A stretch of 64,000 nucleotides of DNA from Trinickia soli (GTDB lineage Bacteria > Pseudomonadota > Gammaproteobacteria > Burkholderiales > Burkholderiaceae). The translations under genes and the position numbers were made by a program. Where the stretch lies: positions 248,001 through 312,000 of the forward strand of contig NZ_PNYB01000003.1 in NCBI RefSeq assembly GCF_002879855.1, read 5' to 3'. Below are positions 17,464 through 26,489 of this stretch, piece after piece. The stretch's first letter is position 1. The number at the start of each line of letters is the position of its first letter. The notes beneath the pieces were generated by a model that saw nothing but the letters and a program-made list of their open reading frames with translations, searched no databases and had not been told where the DNA came from.

Positions 17464-18468
17464 ATGATCCCTTTCTCGGTTCTCGATCTGTCTCCCATCC
17501 CGCTGGGTCAAACGGCGGCCGACGCTTTTCGTCATTCGCTCGATTTGGCTCAGCATGCCGAGCGCTGGGGATACAAGCGCTTCTGGCTGGCCGAGCATCA
17601 CAACATGCCGGGCATCGCCAGCGCCGCGACGGCCGTCGTCATCGGCCATATCGCGGGCGGCACCCGCACGATCCGCGTGGGCTCGGGCGGCATCATGCTG
17701 CCGAACCACGCACCGCTCGTGATCGCCGAGCAGTTCGGCACGCTCGCCTCGCTCTATCCCGGCCGCATCGATCTGGGCCTCGGCCGCGCCCCCGGCACCG
17801 ATGGCACCACCGCGCGGGCATTGCGCCGCGATGCGCTGCAGGACAGCGCGGAACGCTTCCCCGAAGACGTGCTCGAGCTGCAACGATACTTCGCCGAGCC
17901 CGTCCCCGGCCAACGCGTACGCGCCGTCCCTGGCGCGGGCCTGAACGTGCCGATCTGGCTGCTCGGCTCGTCGCTCTTTTCCGCACGATTGGCCGCCGGG
18001 CTGGGCCTGCCGTTCGCATTTGCCTCGCACTTCGCACCGGCCGACCTGCTCAGCGCGCTCGATGTGTATCGGACGCAGTTTCGACCGTCGGCTGGGCTGG
18101 ACAAACCCTATGCGATCGTCGGGGTGAACCTGTTTGCTGCGGATACGGACGCGGAAGGTGCGCGTCTTTTCACGTCGCTGCAGCAGCAGTTCCTTCTGCT
18201 TCGACGCGGCACGCCCGGGCAGTTGCGTCCTCCGGTGGATCGGCTCGATGCCGATGAGTTCGAGCTCGCGGGCGTGCGTCACGCGCTTTCTCATTCCGTC
18301 GTCGGCAGCCCGGAAACGGTGCGCGCGGGGCTCGAATCGATCATCGCGCGAACCGGCGCGGACGAGCTCATCCTCACGGCGCAGATCTACGATCACGCGG
18401 CAAGGCTGCGATCGTTCGAAATCGGGGCGCAAGTGCGCGATGCGATCGCAGCGGCCGCGCGCTCCTAG
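17464..18468 (+). CDS. LLM-class (luciferase-like) flavin-dependent oxidoreductase
   Basis: 334 residues from ATG 17464 ([15 protein letters not shown]). A TTG three codons upstream is possible, and the ribosome site is weak. Family marks: [55 protein letters not shown] and VPIWLLGSS, typical of YhbW-like LLM proteins with a TIM-barrel and F420/FMN-type binding. The substrate is unknown. It is divergent from marR with about 245 bp between them, so MarR could also influence it. Confidence 0.85.
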   Translation: MIPFSVLDLSPIPLGQTAADAFRHSLDLAQHAERWGYKRFWLAEHHNMPGIASAATAVVIGHIAGGTRTIRVGSGGIMLPNHAPLVIAEQFGTLASLYPGRIDLGLGRAPGTDGTTARALRRDALQDSAERFPEDVLELQRYFAEPVPGQRVRAVPGAGLNVPIWLLGSSLFSARLAAGLGLPFAFASHFAPADLLSALDVYRTQFRPSAGLDKPYAIVGVNLFAADTDAEGARLFTSLQQQFLLLRRGTPGQLRPPVDRLDADEFELAGVRHALSHSVVGSPETVRAGLESIIARTGADELILTAQIYDHAARLRSFEIGAQVRDAIAAAARS

Positions 18469-18508
18469 CGGCTCGCGCGGTTCCTGCCCGGGCCTGTCGG
18501 CGCACGGA

Positions 18509-19390
18509 TCAAGCGTTCGCTGCTACCGGCCGCCGCTGTGCCCAGCGCCAGAACAGTGCGGTCAGCAACCCGAGCGCGCCGGCCGCAAGCGTAAGCTGCC
18601 CCATGCTTGCCAGCGCCATCAGCACCGGGCCGGCAGTGAAGAACGGATAGAGGAACGAGGACAGCAGCTGCTTCTTGAGCGCGAGGATCAATACGACGAA
18701 CAACGCAGTCTGCGCAAGCGGACGGCCCGGCAGATGCCGCCACACCAGCGCGATGCAAGCGAAGCTGGCCAGCGCCGGCTCGATGGTCGTCGCATAGGCT
18801 GCCATCATGATGTCGACGCCATAAGGCTGCTTGCACCATCCGGCGCTCGGCAACAGATCCGACAACTGCGCGTAGATGGCCCGCTCCATCATCGACACGC
18901 CGGGCGAGACGACGAACACCAGCATCAGCGCCACCGCCACGCCCGCTGCCAGCCGCGCCCAATACGGGCGAAACTGACAGGCGCCGGCCGTCAATGCGGC
19001 GGCCGCGGCGAAATAAGCGGCGGGCCGGACGGCCGAGAGCGCGCCGAAGAACCAGCGTAGTGGGGTTGTCGTCGAACAATAGCCCGTCATGAACGCATTC
19101 CTGACGGTCCCGTTCAGGCACGCCAGCAGCGCGAACAACAGGAAGATGCGCATGGCCCCCGAGCGAATCCCAGGCTGCGCCTGCAAGCAGCCGTACAGCC
19201 AGATTGCCGCGCACGTCATCACGGCAGCGTTGAGCAGTTCAGGGAATACCGAATCGAATGTCGGATTCGTTATGTTCAGCCACTGCACCATCGCGATGTG
19301 AATGCTGAGCGCGAGTGCACCCGTGAGACACACCCCGACGGCCAGGCGCGGCCATCGCACAGCGGCGAACATGGTCGGCGCGTCATTCAT
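18509..19390 (-). CDS. Integral membrane protein of unknown function
   Basis: 293 residues with about eight hydrophobic segments, for example LAVGVCLTGALALSIHIAMV, IFLLFALLACLNG, LAAGVAVALMLVFVVSP and LAAGALGLLTALFW. Conserved-looking loops contain Cys and Asp residues (GYCSTTTPLRW, SAGWCKQPYGVD). No transporter motif is recognised. It stands alone between the convergent oxidoreductase and a divergent small exported protein. The upstream 226 bp show no clear promoter. Confidence 0.75.
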   Translation of the reverse strand: MNDAPTMFAAVRWPRLAVGVCLTGALALSIHIAMVQWLNITNPTFDSVFPELLNAAVMTCAAIWLYGCLQAQPGIRSGAMRIFLLFALLACLNGTVRNAFMTGYCSTTTPLRWFFGALSAVRPAAYFAAAAALTAGACQFRPYWARLAAGVAVALMLVFVVSPGVSMMERAIYAQLSDLLPSAGWCKQPYGVDIMMAAYATTIEPALASFACIALVWRHLPGRPLAQTALFVVLILALKKQLLSSFLYPFFTAGPVLMALASMGQLTLAAGALGLLTALFWRWAQRRPVAANA

Positions 19391-19616
19391 ATCGGCCCCC
19401 TTCCCTTTAACAAAATAACGATTGGGGGCCGAATATCGGACGGAACGAGGACCGACGATAGGCGAATCGTCTCATTCTGCCGCGGCACCAGGGCAACGGG
19501 CGCGCAATGCGATGGCCGTGCGCTCGATCGTCGGCTCCCGGATCGAGCGCGGGCCTTTCGATTGCTGCTCAAACGGAGAGACACGATGCGGCGCAACGGC
19601 CGCGAAGGAGTAGCCG

Positions 19617-19892
19617 ATGGACTCGATAGATTCGATGGATTCGATCGCTCGACAGTTGGTGCGCGCCGCCATGGTCGCGGCGCTTTTCTGCGCCTGCGCG
19701 GGACCTGCGGCCGACGCCTGGGCGCAACGCGCGACGAAGGAAGTGGGCGCTTCCATGGTGCAGCCGCCGCAGTCGCCCGCCAGCGGTGTCAGCGCGCACA
19801 ACCCCGACAACATGCCGATCAAACGGCCCCGGCCATCGCCGCATGATCCGATTTCACGGCAGCCGCCCGCCAGCGCCACCCACGCGAAGTAG
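19617..19892 (+). CDS. Small exported protein
   Basis: 91 residues from ATG 19617, with AAGGAG eight bases upstream. The start contains a near-repeat, DSIDSMDSI. A signal peptide follows (RAAMVAALFCACAG, likely cleavage after DAWA). The mature 55 residues are Pro/Ser/His-rich (MVQPPQSPASGV, IKRPRPSPHDPISRQ) and probably unstructured. No family is recognised. It lies just upstream of the ECF-type promoter of the metallophosphoesterase gene. Confidence 0.6.
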   Translation: MDSIDSMDSIARQLVRAAMVAALFCACAGPAADAWAQRATKEVGASMVQPPQSPASGVSAHNPDNMPIKRPRPSPHDPISRQPPASATHAK

Positions 19893-19953
19893 CGGATCGG
19901 CGCTCAAGGCAATGCCCCGGCGGCCGGCGTCGGCTGCCCGCAAGTTCTCCCAA

Positions 19954-19983
19954 GGAATATTTTCGACTCTCCCCCGGTAACGC
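19954..19983 (+). promoter_or_regulatory. ECF-type promoter P1 of the metallophosphoesterase-cupredoxin genes
   Basis: GGAATA (19954-19959), 16 bases, GGTAACGC (19976-19983). The same elements with the same spacing precede the sigma factor gene (P2), and the spacers also share TCGAC. This pairing suggests that the sigma factor drives both units. Confidence 0.7.
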
Positions 19984-20099
19984 ATATCGAGGGCTGCGCA
20001 GCGGGTGACGGTCACCATGATGGCCGTTGCCGACATCGCGCACAGCGCCCTTCGCCGGCTCACGCACGGTGTACCCCTTTCGTTTTCGAGGAGAGCAAG

Positions 20100-21065
20100 A
20101 TGGACCACGATGACGCCCCTGGCGACCACGCATCCACGGACCGCCGCCGTTTTCTCAAATGCATGGCGTGGGCCGGCGCCGGCACGCTTTGGACGATGCA
20201 TGCCGGTGTGCTGCAGGCGCGCATGCTCGGAGGCGAAAGCGATGCCGGCGCGGCAGCGGACGCGCTGAAGGACGCCACGTTCAGCTTCGTGCAGATCAGC
20301 GATTCGCACATCGGCTTTACCAAAGCGCCGAACCCCGATGTGACCGGCACTTTGCGAGCGTCGCTCGCACGCATCGACGCCCAACACATCCAGCCCGATT
20401 TCATCATTCATACCGGCGACCTCACGCACCTGTCCCGCCCCGACGAGTTCGACACGGTCGATCAGTTGATGCGCACCTCGCGAACGAAGCGTGCGTTTTT
20501 CGTGCCGGGCGAGCACGACGTGATCGGCGATAACGGTCGCGAGTTCTTCCATCGTTTCGGCGAACGGCAAACGGAAGGCGGCTGGTACAGCTTCGATCAC
20601 CACGGCGTCCACTTCGTCGGGCTCGTCAACGTGCTCAATCTGAAAGCCGGCGGGCTCGGTTGGCTCGGCCCCGATCAACTGGCATGGCTCAAGCAGGATC
20701 TGGCGGCGCGCTCGTCCGAGACGCCCGTCGTGGTCTTCGCCCACATGCCGATGTGGCAGCTCTATCCGGCCTGGGGTTGGGGCACCGACGACGCCGGCGA
20801 AGCGCTTTCGATGTTGCGCCGGTTCGGCTCGGTCACGGTGCTCAACGGACACATCCATCAGATCCAGCAACAGGTCGAAGGGCAAATCACGTTCTATACG
20901 GCGCGCTCGACCGCTTATCCGCAGCCCGCGCCCGGCGTCGGTCCGGGGCCCGGCCCGCTCAAGGAGATCGCGCCCGGCCAGCTCGCCAGTTATCTCGGCG
21001 TGCGTGAAGTCCGGCACGTACACGCGGGTCGCACGCTCGCGCTGACCGACGAGGCGTTGTCATGA
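20100..21065 (+). CDS. Tat-exported metallophosphoesterase
   Basis: 321 residues; GAGGAG precedes ATG 20100. A twin-arginine signal (DRRRFLKCMAWAGAG) sends it folded to the periplasm. The calcineurin-like metal site is complete: DSH (with DAT..ISDSHIG), GDLTH, GEHD (in place of GNHD), FAHMPMW and NGHIHQ. It would hydrolyse a phospho-mono- or diester, substrate unknown. It overlaps the cupredoxin by ATGA and is followed by an ECF sigma/anti-sigma pair, a recurrent neighbourhood in Burkholderia relatives. Confidence 0.88.
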   Translation: MDHDDAPGDHASTDRRRFLKCMAWAGAGTLWTMHAGVLQARMLGGESDAGAAADALKDATFSFVQISDSHIGFTKAPNPDVTGTLRASLARIDAQHIQPDFIIHTGDLTHLSRPDEFDTVDQLMRTSRTKRAFFVPGEHDVIGDNGREFFHRFGERQTEGGWYSFDHHGVHFVGLVNVLNLKAGGLGWLGPDQLAWLKQDLAARSSETPVVVFAHMPMWQLYPAWGWGTDDAGEALSMLRRFGSVTVLNGHIHQIQQQVEGQITFYTARSTAYPQPAPGVGPGPGPLKEIAPGQLASYLGVREVRHVHAGRTLALTDEALS

Positions 21066-21482
21066 AACCCTTCACCCCTGCCCGCCGCACGCTGCTTTCC
21101 GCGCTGTCCGTGACGCCGCTGCTGCTGATCGCGGGCACGCGGCGGCTACGCTGCGTCGAACGCTGTCCGGCATGCGGCTGCCTCCACCGCCGACATGGCC
21201 CACACGGCCGCCGATTCCGCACAGGCCGGCCCGTCCTACCGCATCGAAATTCACAACTTCGCCTTCTCGCCGAACCCACTCACGGTGCCGAAGGGCGCCC
21301 GCATCGTCTGGACCAACCGCGACGATGAGCCTCACACGATCGTCAGCGCGGCCGGCGCATTCCAGGCGTCTCGGGCGCTCGATACCGACGATTCGTTCGC
21401 GACCGTACTCGAGCAGCCTGGCACCTACGCCTATTTCTGCGGCATCCATCCGATGATGGTCGGTAAGATCGTCGTGCGTTGA
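21062..21482 (+). pseudogene. Exported cupredoxin, apparently frameshifted
   Basis: The ATG at 21062 overlaps the metallophosphoesterase stop and encodes a signal-like PARRTLLSALSVTPLLLIAG. The mature cupredoxin, however, is read one base later: after about 21140 the other frame gives GGYAASNAVRHAAASTAD and then YRIEIHNFAFSPNPLTVPKG, with type-1 copper ligands in EPHTIVS (His) and YFCGIHPMM (Cys, His, Met). One extra base near 21135-21150 explains it. Internal ATG 21195 could make a cytosolic domain without a signal. It may be a true pseudogene or a sequence error. Confidence 0.75.
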
Positions 21483-21595
21483 GCACCGAGCGATGCGCAA
21501 TGAGACCGCCATGTTCGAAAAGTACGCAGGCGCCGCGCGACGCCAGGGCACGCGGTTCACTGTGGTGCGCACTGTCACCGCAGTCGAGCCGCATG

Positions 21596-21625
21596 GGAAT
21601 AAACTCGACGCATCTCCGGTATCGC
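21596..21625 (+). promoter_or_regulatory. ECF-type promoter P2 of the sigma/anti-sigma operon
   Basis: GGAATA (21596-21601), 16 bases, GGTATCGC (21618-21625), 26 bp before the GTG start. It matches P1 in both boxes and spacing, as expected for autoregulation. Confidence 0.7.
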
Positions 21626-21651
21626 AACGGTCAACCAAGGAGGCGCTCCCG

Positions 21652-22332
21652 GTGGCCGAAACCGACAAGCAAGCGAACGATGCGTTCAGCAAGCGCCCCT
21701 CGCAAAGCGAAGAGGCGGGCGCTGACGTTGCCGGCGCCGAGTCCGGCGACGCCGAGCGCAGTCGCCGCTTCGCGCAGGTGGCGCTGCCGCACCTGGACGC
21801 CGCCTACAATCTCGCGCGTTGGCTCAGCGGCAACCCAGGCGACGCCGAAGATATCGTGCAGGAAGCGTTCATGCGCGCGCTGCGCTTCTTCGATACGTTC
21901 CGCGGCGAGAACGCGCGGCCCTGGCTGCTCGCGATCGTGCGCCGTACCTGGTACACCGAGTGGGAGCGGCGAACGAACGCGCGTGAAGTGGCACCGTTCG
22001 ACGACGCGCTCGATCAGATGAGCGTGTTCGAGCCGATCTGCGAGACGCTCGCCGACCCGCAAACGTTGCTGCTGCAAGGGGAACATGCGCGGCTCGTGCG
22101 CGAAGCCCTGGCGAGTTTGCCGGTGGAGTTTCGCGAGGTCCTGATTTTGCGCGAACTCGAGGACATGAGTTATCGCGACATCGCCGTCATCGCGGACCTG
22201 CCGGTGGGCACGGTGATGTCGCGTCTCGCGCGCGGCCGGCGCAAGCTCGCCGCGTTGCTTGCACCGCTCGTCGGCGACATGCGTGCGGGCGCGGAAACGA
22301 TCGCCAAGGAGGGCCCCGATGGATTGCAATGA
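21652..22332 (+). CDS. ECF RNA polymerase sigma factor
   Basis: 226 residues from GTG 21652 (read as Met; VAETDKQANDAF), chosen because AAGGAGG lies eight bases upstream. The ATG at 21493 would place promoter P2 inside the gene. Region 2: YNLARWLSGNPGDAEDIVQE and RPWLLAIVRRTWY. Region 4: LPVEFREVLILRELEDMSYR and VGTVMSRLARGRRKL. It would direct polymerase to GGAATA-type promoters. Its 3' end overlaps the anti-sigma gene by 14 bp. Confidence 0.93.
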   Translation: MAETDKQANDAFSKRPSQSEEAGADVAGAESGDAERSRRFAQVALPHLDAAYNLARWLSGNPGDAEDIVQEAFMRALRFFDTFRGENARPWLLAIVRRTWYTEWERRTNAREVAPFDDALDQMSVFEPICETLADPQTLLLQGEHARLVREALASLPVEFREVLILRELEDMSYRDIAVIADLPVGTVMSRLARGRRKLAALLAPLVGDMRAGAETIAKEGPDGLQ

Positions 22333-23299
22333 AGCCCGCCCGCTGCTCGACGCTGCAACGGACCGCGAGCTCTCGGCGGCCGACGCCCAACGCGTCGAGC
22401 AGCATCTGGCCGCCTGCGCCGAATGCCGACGCGAGGCGCAGGCGCTGCGCGCTCTCAGCGAGACCACGCGCGCGGCGCAGTACTTCCATGCGCCAGACGC
22501 GCTGCGCGCCCGTCTCACTGCGGCACTGTCCGCCGTCGAAGCGCCGACGCATCGCGATCGGCACAACCAGCACAACCAGCACAACCAGCGCGACCAGCGC
22601 GAATCGACGAATGCCGTCGAAGCACCGGCCTCGCCGCCCTCGGACATCGTCGATTCAGCAATGGGAGAAACGCACGCGAAGAAGCCCGGTCGGGGCCGTT
22701 TCGGCTGGGTATGGAGCGCATGGCCGGCCTCGCGCGGCGCGCGCACTTCGTCCCAACGTCCGAGCAGCGTGCTCGGCTGGCCGGCCGCAATCGCCGTTGC
22801 CGCGATCGCGCTGGCTGCAAGCCTCGTGCTCGTCTCGCACCGGCCAAGCCCGGCCGGCTCGCCGCTCGTCGACGACCTCGTCGCCAGCCACGTCCGCGCC
22901 CAACTGTCAGGACACGATATCGACGTGGTCTCGTCCGATCAGCACACGGTCAAACCCTGGTTCAACGGCCGCCTCGACTACGCGCCTCCCGTCGAAGATC
23001 TCGCCGAAGACGGCTTCGCGCTGGCGGGCGGCCGGCTCGACTATGTCGACCATCGTCGCGTCGCCGTGCTCGTCTATCGCTACCGCAAGCACATCATCGA
23101 CGTCTACGTCATGCCCGCAACCGGCTCCGGCGCCCGCGCGCCGACCGCCCTCACGAGCGACGGCTATGCGCTGGCCAGTTGGCGCGCGCGCGGCATGATC
23201 TGGTGGGCAGTCAGCGACGCGGAGCCGGCCGTGCTCGCGCAATTGCAGACCGCGCTGAACAACCGCCTGGATCGCGCGCAAGCCGGGGCATTGCAGTGA
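22319..23299 (+). CDS. Membrane anti-sigma factor with zinc-binding N-terminus
   Basis: 326 residues. The N-terminal ZAS-type motif (VEQHLAACAECRREA; His-x3-Cys-x2-Cys) binds the sigma factor in the cytosol. A linker with the HNQ repeat follows, then a membrane helix (WPAAIAVAAIALAASLVLV) and a periplasmic domain (HVRAQLSGHDIDVVSSDQHT, VKPWFNGRLDYAPPV). The periplasmic HTVKPWFNGR pattern is typical of anti-sigma factors that respond to envelope stress. It is translated by overlap with the sigma gene. Confidence 0.9.
   Translation: MDCNEARPLLDAATDRELSAADAQRVEQHLAACAECRREAQALRALSETTRAAQYFHAPDALRARLTAALSAVEAPTHRDRHNQHNQHNQRDQRESTNAVEAPASPPSDIVDSAMGETHAKKPGRGRFGWVWSAWPASRGARTSSQRPSSVLGWPAAIAVAAIALAASLVLVSHRPSPAGSPLVDDLVASHVRAQLSGHDIDVVSSDQHTVKPWFNGRLDYAPPVEDLAEDGFALAGGRLDYVDHRRVAVLVYRYRKHIIDVYVMPATGSGARAPTALTSDGYALASWRARGMIWWAVSDAEPAVLAQLQTALNNRLDRAQAGALQ
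22562..22597. repeat. 9-bp tandem repeat in the anti-sigma gene
   Basis: CACAACCAG occurs three times in a row (22562-22588), followed by the degenerate copy CGCGACCAG. It codes for HNQ-HNQ-HNQ-RDQ in the cytosolic linker. Unit length is a multiple of three, so copy change would not break the frame. Confidence 0.9.
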
Positions 23300-23347
23300 C
23301 GCGTCGTTGAGCGGCGCGCGGTCGGGTACTTTTTGCGGGGGAAACGA

Positions 23348-23980
23348 TCAGCGCTGCGCCGCGAGCGAAGCCGCGATGTGGTCGGCCAACTGCCCCAGTA
23401 CGCGGCTCATCGCATCGGCGATCGCGCCCGAATCCGCCGACGACATCGGCTCGCTGAGCACGACGTTCTCGGTCAGAAGAGCTTTGGCCGGCTGGCCCGA
23501 TGTCAGGGTCCAGCTTCCTTCGAGGACCAGTTGCCCCTTCGAACCGTTCGGCATGTTCGACCCGTTGGACGCCTTCGTATTCGCGCGCAGATCGAGCACC
23601 GTCACGACGATGCCCCGCGTTCCGTCGGGCGCCGGTGCATCGGGCAGCACGAACGTGCCGGCCGGCAGGCGCGCAAGCAGATCCTGAGCCAACGTGCGTC
23701 GCATCATCTGCGCCAAAGGCGCGCCCCAATGGTCGCCGTCACGCACCGAGAGCGTATGCGTCGCGTCCTGGGCGACCACCTCGGGCCGATCGAGCGACGC
23801 CGGCACGCGCACGGCGCCAAGCTGGACCCTCGGCCCCTCGGGCGACCCGATCGCACCCGTGGTTTCGAGCGGTGCACGCGGCGGCACGGCGTCAAGCGAA
23901 AAGTAGCGGGTCGGCGGGCTGTGCCCGCACGCGGCCAACGCCAACGCAGCCGGCCACCACCACATCGATCTCGATTTCAT
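23348..23980 (-). CDS. pqiC: Outer-membrane lipoprotein PqiC
   Basis: 210 residues. Lipoprotein signal with lipobox LALAAC. The mature part starts SPPTRYFSLDAV and continues with the ABC-type transport auxiliary pattern (VQLGAVRVPASLDRPEVV, WGAPLAQMMRRTLAQDLLARL). PqiC anchors the PqiAB lipid-trafficking conduit to the outer membrane. Its start overlaps the pqiB stop by ATGA, giving the usual pqiA-pqiB-pqiC order on the minus strand. Confidence 0.9.
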   Translation of the reverse strand: MKSRSMWWWPAALALAACGHSPPTRYFSLDAVPPRAPLETTGAIGSPEGPRVQLGAVRVPASLDRPEVVAQDATHTLSVRDGDHWGAPLAQMMRRTLAQDLLARLPAGTFVLPDAPAPDGTRGIVVTVLDLRANTKASNGSNMPNGSKGQLVLEGSWTLTSGQPAKALLTENVVLSEPMSSADSGAIADAMSRVLGQLADHIAASLAAQR

Positions 23981-25287
23981 TGCCCGCTCCCTTGCTTGCC
24001 GCGCACCAGCGCTTCGGGGTGCCGATCGAGGTAGTCGGCCAGCGCGCGCACCGTTCGCGCCATGTCGGTGAGTTCGCGCAGCGTGTCCGGCAAGTCGTTC
24101 TGATTCATCGGATCGCCGCCGATCGTACGATTGGCGGCGGCCACGGCGCTGTCGGCCTCGCGCGCCGTTTGACGCAACTGCGTGACGAGCGGCCCGACTT
24201 GCGGCGAGACCTCCCGCAACGTGCGGTCGATCTGGGCGATCGATCGGTCAAGATGGTCGAGGCTATCGGCGATTTTCGGCGACGAGGACAGGGTGCGAAT
24301 GTGCGCTGTGATGCGGCGGATATCGTCGCCCGTTTGCTCGATCGGCAAGGCGTCGATCTTCGTCATGACGCGATCGACCTTCGACATGACCTGATCGGTT
24401 TTCGCCATGATCGCGTCGACATCGCCCGACGAGGCGGCCGGGATGTCGGTCTCGTCCGCTCGCGTCGCCAATGCGGCGCTCGGCGCACCCGGCACGAAAT
24501 CGAGCATCACCTCGCGCGCGCCGATCAGCGGCGGGTCCTGCGAAACCCGCGCGCGCAAGCCCGATGCGATCAGGCGCCGCAACATGTCGTCGACGACGGG
24601 ACGCCAGTCGCCATTCGCCGGTTTGGCCGTGTCGGGCAAACCGAGCTTCGACGAATCGAGCGCGATTTCGACCGGCGTATCGAGCGTGCCCGTGGCCGCG
24701 TCGTAGCGGAGCCCGACATGGACGACCTCGCCGACATGAAAGCCGCGCAACTGCACTTGCGCACCTTCGTCGAGTTGCCCGACGGCGCCCGGAAAGCGGA
24801 TCACGTACTTCACGACCGGCCCACCCGGCGCATACGATCGTTCCCCGCCGACGAACCGTCGCGTAGCCGGCCCGCCCCCCGGCACCATCACGATCTCCGG
24901 CCCGCCGAGCATCGCCTTCGCCGTGGATAGATCGCTCAAGTCCACATGCGCGCCCTTGACCCAGAAGCGGGTGCCTGCGCGCAGATATCGCTTGGCGCTG
25001 CGGTCGATTTCGGCTTTGACGTCCACATGGCGGCCATCGTCATCGAGCGAGACGTCCCTGACTTCGCCCACTTTCACGCCGTGCAGCGTGACGGAGGTGT
25101 CGTCGACCGTCATGCCGTAAGCATCGTCGAACACGAGCGTCACGGTCTCGCCGCCATGGACCAGCGCGCGGATGCCCAGCCACAGCGCGACACCGCAGGC
25201 CGCGATCGGCACGGACCAGATCCAGCCGGGCCAGCGCGTGCGCCGCAAGTCGGCCGCCTCGGTGCGCATTTCGCTTTGCTCGCTCAT
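23977..25287 (-). CDS. pqiB: MCE-domain protein PqiB
   Basis: 436 residues from ATG 25287 (MSEQSEMRTEAADLRR). The longer frame upstream lies within pqiA. One N-terminal membrane helix (WSVPIAACGVALWLGI), then MCE modules at VTLVFDDAYGMTVDDTSVTL and VIRFPGAVGQLDEGAQVQL, and a long helical C-terminal region predicted to form the needle across the periplasm. Two MCE repeats are clear; the E. coli protein (about 546 residues) has three, so this is a shorter form. It overlaps both neighbours by four bases. Confidence 0.9.
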   Translation of the reverse strand: MSEQSEMRTEAADLRRTRWPGWIWSVPIAACGVALWLGIRALVHGGETVTLVFDDAYGMTVDDTSVTLHGVKVGEVRDVSLDDDGRHVDVKAEIDRSAKRYLRAGTRFWVKGAHVDLSDLSTAKAMLGGPEIVMVPGGGPATRRFVGGERSYAPGGPVVKYVIRFPGAVGQLDEGAQVQLRGFHVGEVVHVGLRYDAATGTLDTPVEIALDSSKLGLPDTAKPANGDWRPVVDDMLRRLIASGLRARVSQDPPLIGAREVMLDFVPGAPSAALATRADETDIPAASSGDVDAIMAKTDQVMSKVDRVMTKIDALPIEQTGDDIRRITAHIRTLSSSPKIADSLDHLDRSIAQIDRTLREVSPQVGPLVTQLRQTAREADSAVAAANRTIGGDPMNQNDLPDTLRELTDMARTVRALADYLDRHPEALVRGKQGSGQ

Positions 25288-26489
25288 GTGCGCCTCGCTT
25301 GCGCGGCGTCCCACATCAGCCGCGGATCGAAGGCGCGCGACGCCGCCATCGTCAAGACGACGACGAGCGCGAATGCGGTCGCGCCGTCGGCCGGCCGCGA
25401 ACTGGCCAAGCCGCCGAACTGGATCAGCGGCGCGAATGCGGCGATCGTAAAAACGTCGACATTCGACCACCGCCCCAGTTCGTCGATGAGCCGGTGCAGG
25501 AACGTCTTCGTGCGCAAATGCCGCTTCGATCCTCGCAGCGACGAGACGATGAACCATGCCATGCCGAACAATTTCGCAAAAGGAATGGCGATGCTCGTGC
25601 AAACGATCAGGATGCCGAGCGGCCACAAACCGGCCTTGAAAAGCTCGGTGACGCCGTCGATGATCCGGTGCCGGACTTCATGCCCCATCTCGAGCGAGCG
25701 CGTCATGGGATACAGATTGGCGGGGAAAGCCAGCACGAATGCGGCCAGGCTCAACGCGGCGGCGCGCGAAATCGCCGCGCGCTTGCGCTTGCGAAGCTTC
25801 AACCCGCAGCGTGGGCATGGGCGCCCCGCATCCTCGATCGGCGCGACCAGATCGCACGCCGTACACGAAAGCACGCGTTCGCCGGGCGCGACATGGCGCT
25901 CGGGCGCGATTGCACGCCAGACCGTGCGGCGATCGAGCGTCGCACGCGTGACCATCGACATGAACGCCGCGGCGACGAAGCAGTAGCCGCCCGCGTCGAT
26001 CGACCCCGTCAGGTTTTGCATCACACGCGTATAGCCGACGAAGCAGCCGAGCAGAAAGACATCGGGCATGGCCCAGGCATCGAGCCACAGGGTCCAGCGA
26101 TAACAGGGGCCGAGCCAACGCGGCCGCCAGCCCATCAGCACCGAGGCCAGCACGGCCGATAACGCGCTGAAGCGAACGAGCGGGAGCACGATGCCGGTCA
26201 GACCGAGCACCAGGGCCAGCAATTCGAAGCCTTCCCGCCACATCAACACGATGCCCGATGCGAGCACCGCCGAGCGCTCCGAGCCCAACAGGTGGACCGT
26301 CATCAGCGGCGACAGATTCCCCGGCAGCAGCAGGACGAAAGTGGTCAGCGAGCAGGCGAGCGCGGCAGCGACCGAGCGGCCGCTCGCGCGTTCGAGCGGG
26401 TAGTGGCAGACGCGGCAGCGGGCGAGCGTGCGTCCCGCCAGCGCGGACGTGTGCGCCAATGCGCCGCATTCGGGACAACCGATCGTCAT
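25284..26489 (-). CDS. pqiA: Membrane protein PqiA
   Basis: 401 residues. Two copies of a zinc-ribbon plus membrane unit: CPEC...CRVC at the N-terminus and CTAC...CPRC at mid-length, each followed by about four hydrophobic segments (for example SLTTFVLLLPGNLSPLMTV and LSLAAFVLAFPANLYPMT). PqiA is the inner-membrane partner of PqiB in lipid transport and envelope integrity. It is first in the operon, and four bases overlap pqiB. Confidence 0.92.
   Translation of the reverse strand: MTIGCPECGALAHTSALAGRTLARCRVCHYPLERASGRSVAAALACSLTTFVLLLPGNLSPLMTVHLLGSERSAVLASGIVLMWREGFELLALVLGLTGIVLPLVRFSALSAVLASVLMGWRPRWLGPCYRWTLWLDAWAMPDVFLLGCFVGYTRVMQNLTGSIDAGGYCFVAAAFMSMVTRATLDRRTVWRAIAPERHVAPGERVLSCTACDLVAPIEDAGRPCPRCGLKLRKRKRAAISRAAALSLAAFVLAFPANLYPMTRSLEMGHEVRHRIIDGVTELFKAGLWPLGILIVCTSIAIPFAKLFGMAWFIVSSLRGSKRHLRTKTFLHRLIDELGRWSNVDVFTIAAFAPLIQFGGLASSRPADGATAFALVVVLTMAASRAFDPRLMWDAAQARRT

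Noticed and set aside
20100..21065. Metallophosphoesterase as a phosphate-regulon enzyme
   Set aside because: No Pho-box-like direct repeats seen upstream; the ECF-type promoter explains its control better.
21493..21651. Longer sigma factor from ATG 21493
   Set aside because: It would place the ECF promoter P2 and the AAGGAGG ribosome site inside the coding region; homology starts after GTG 21652.
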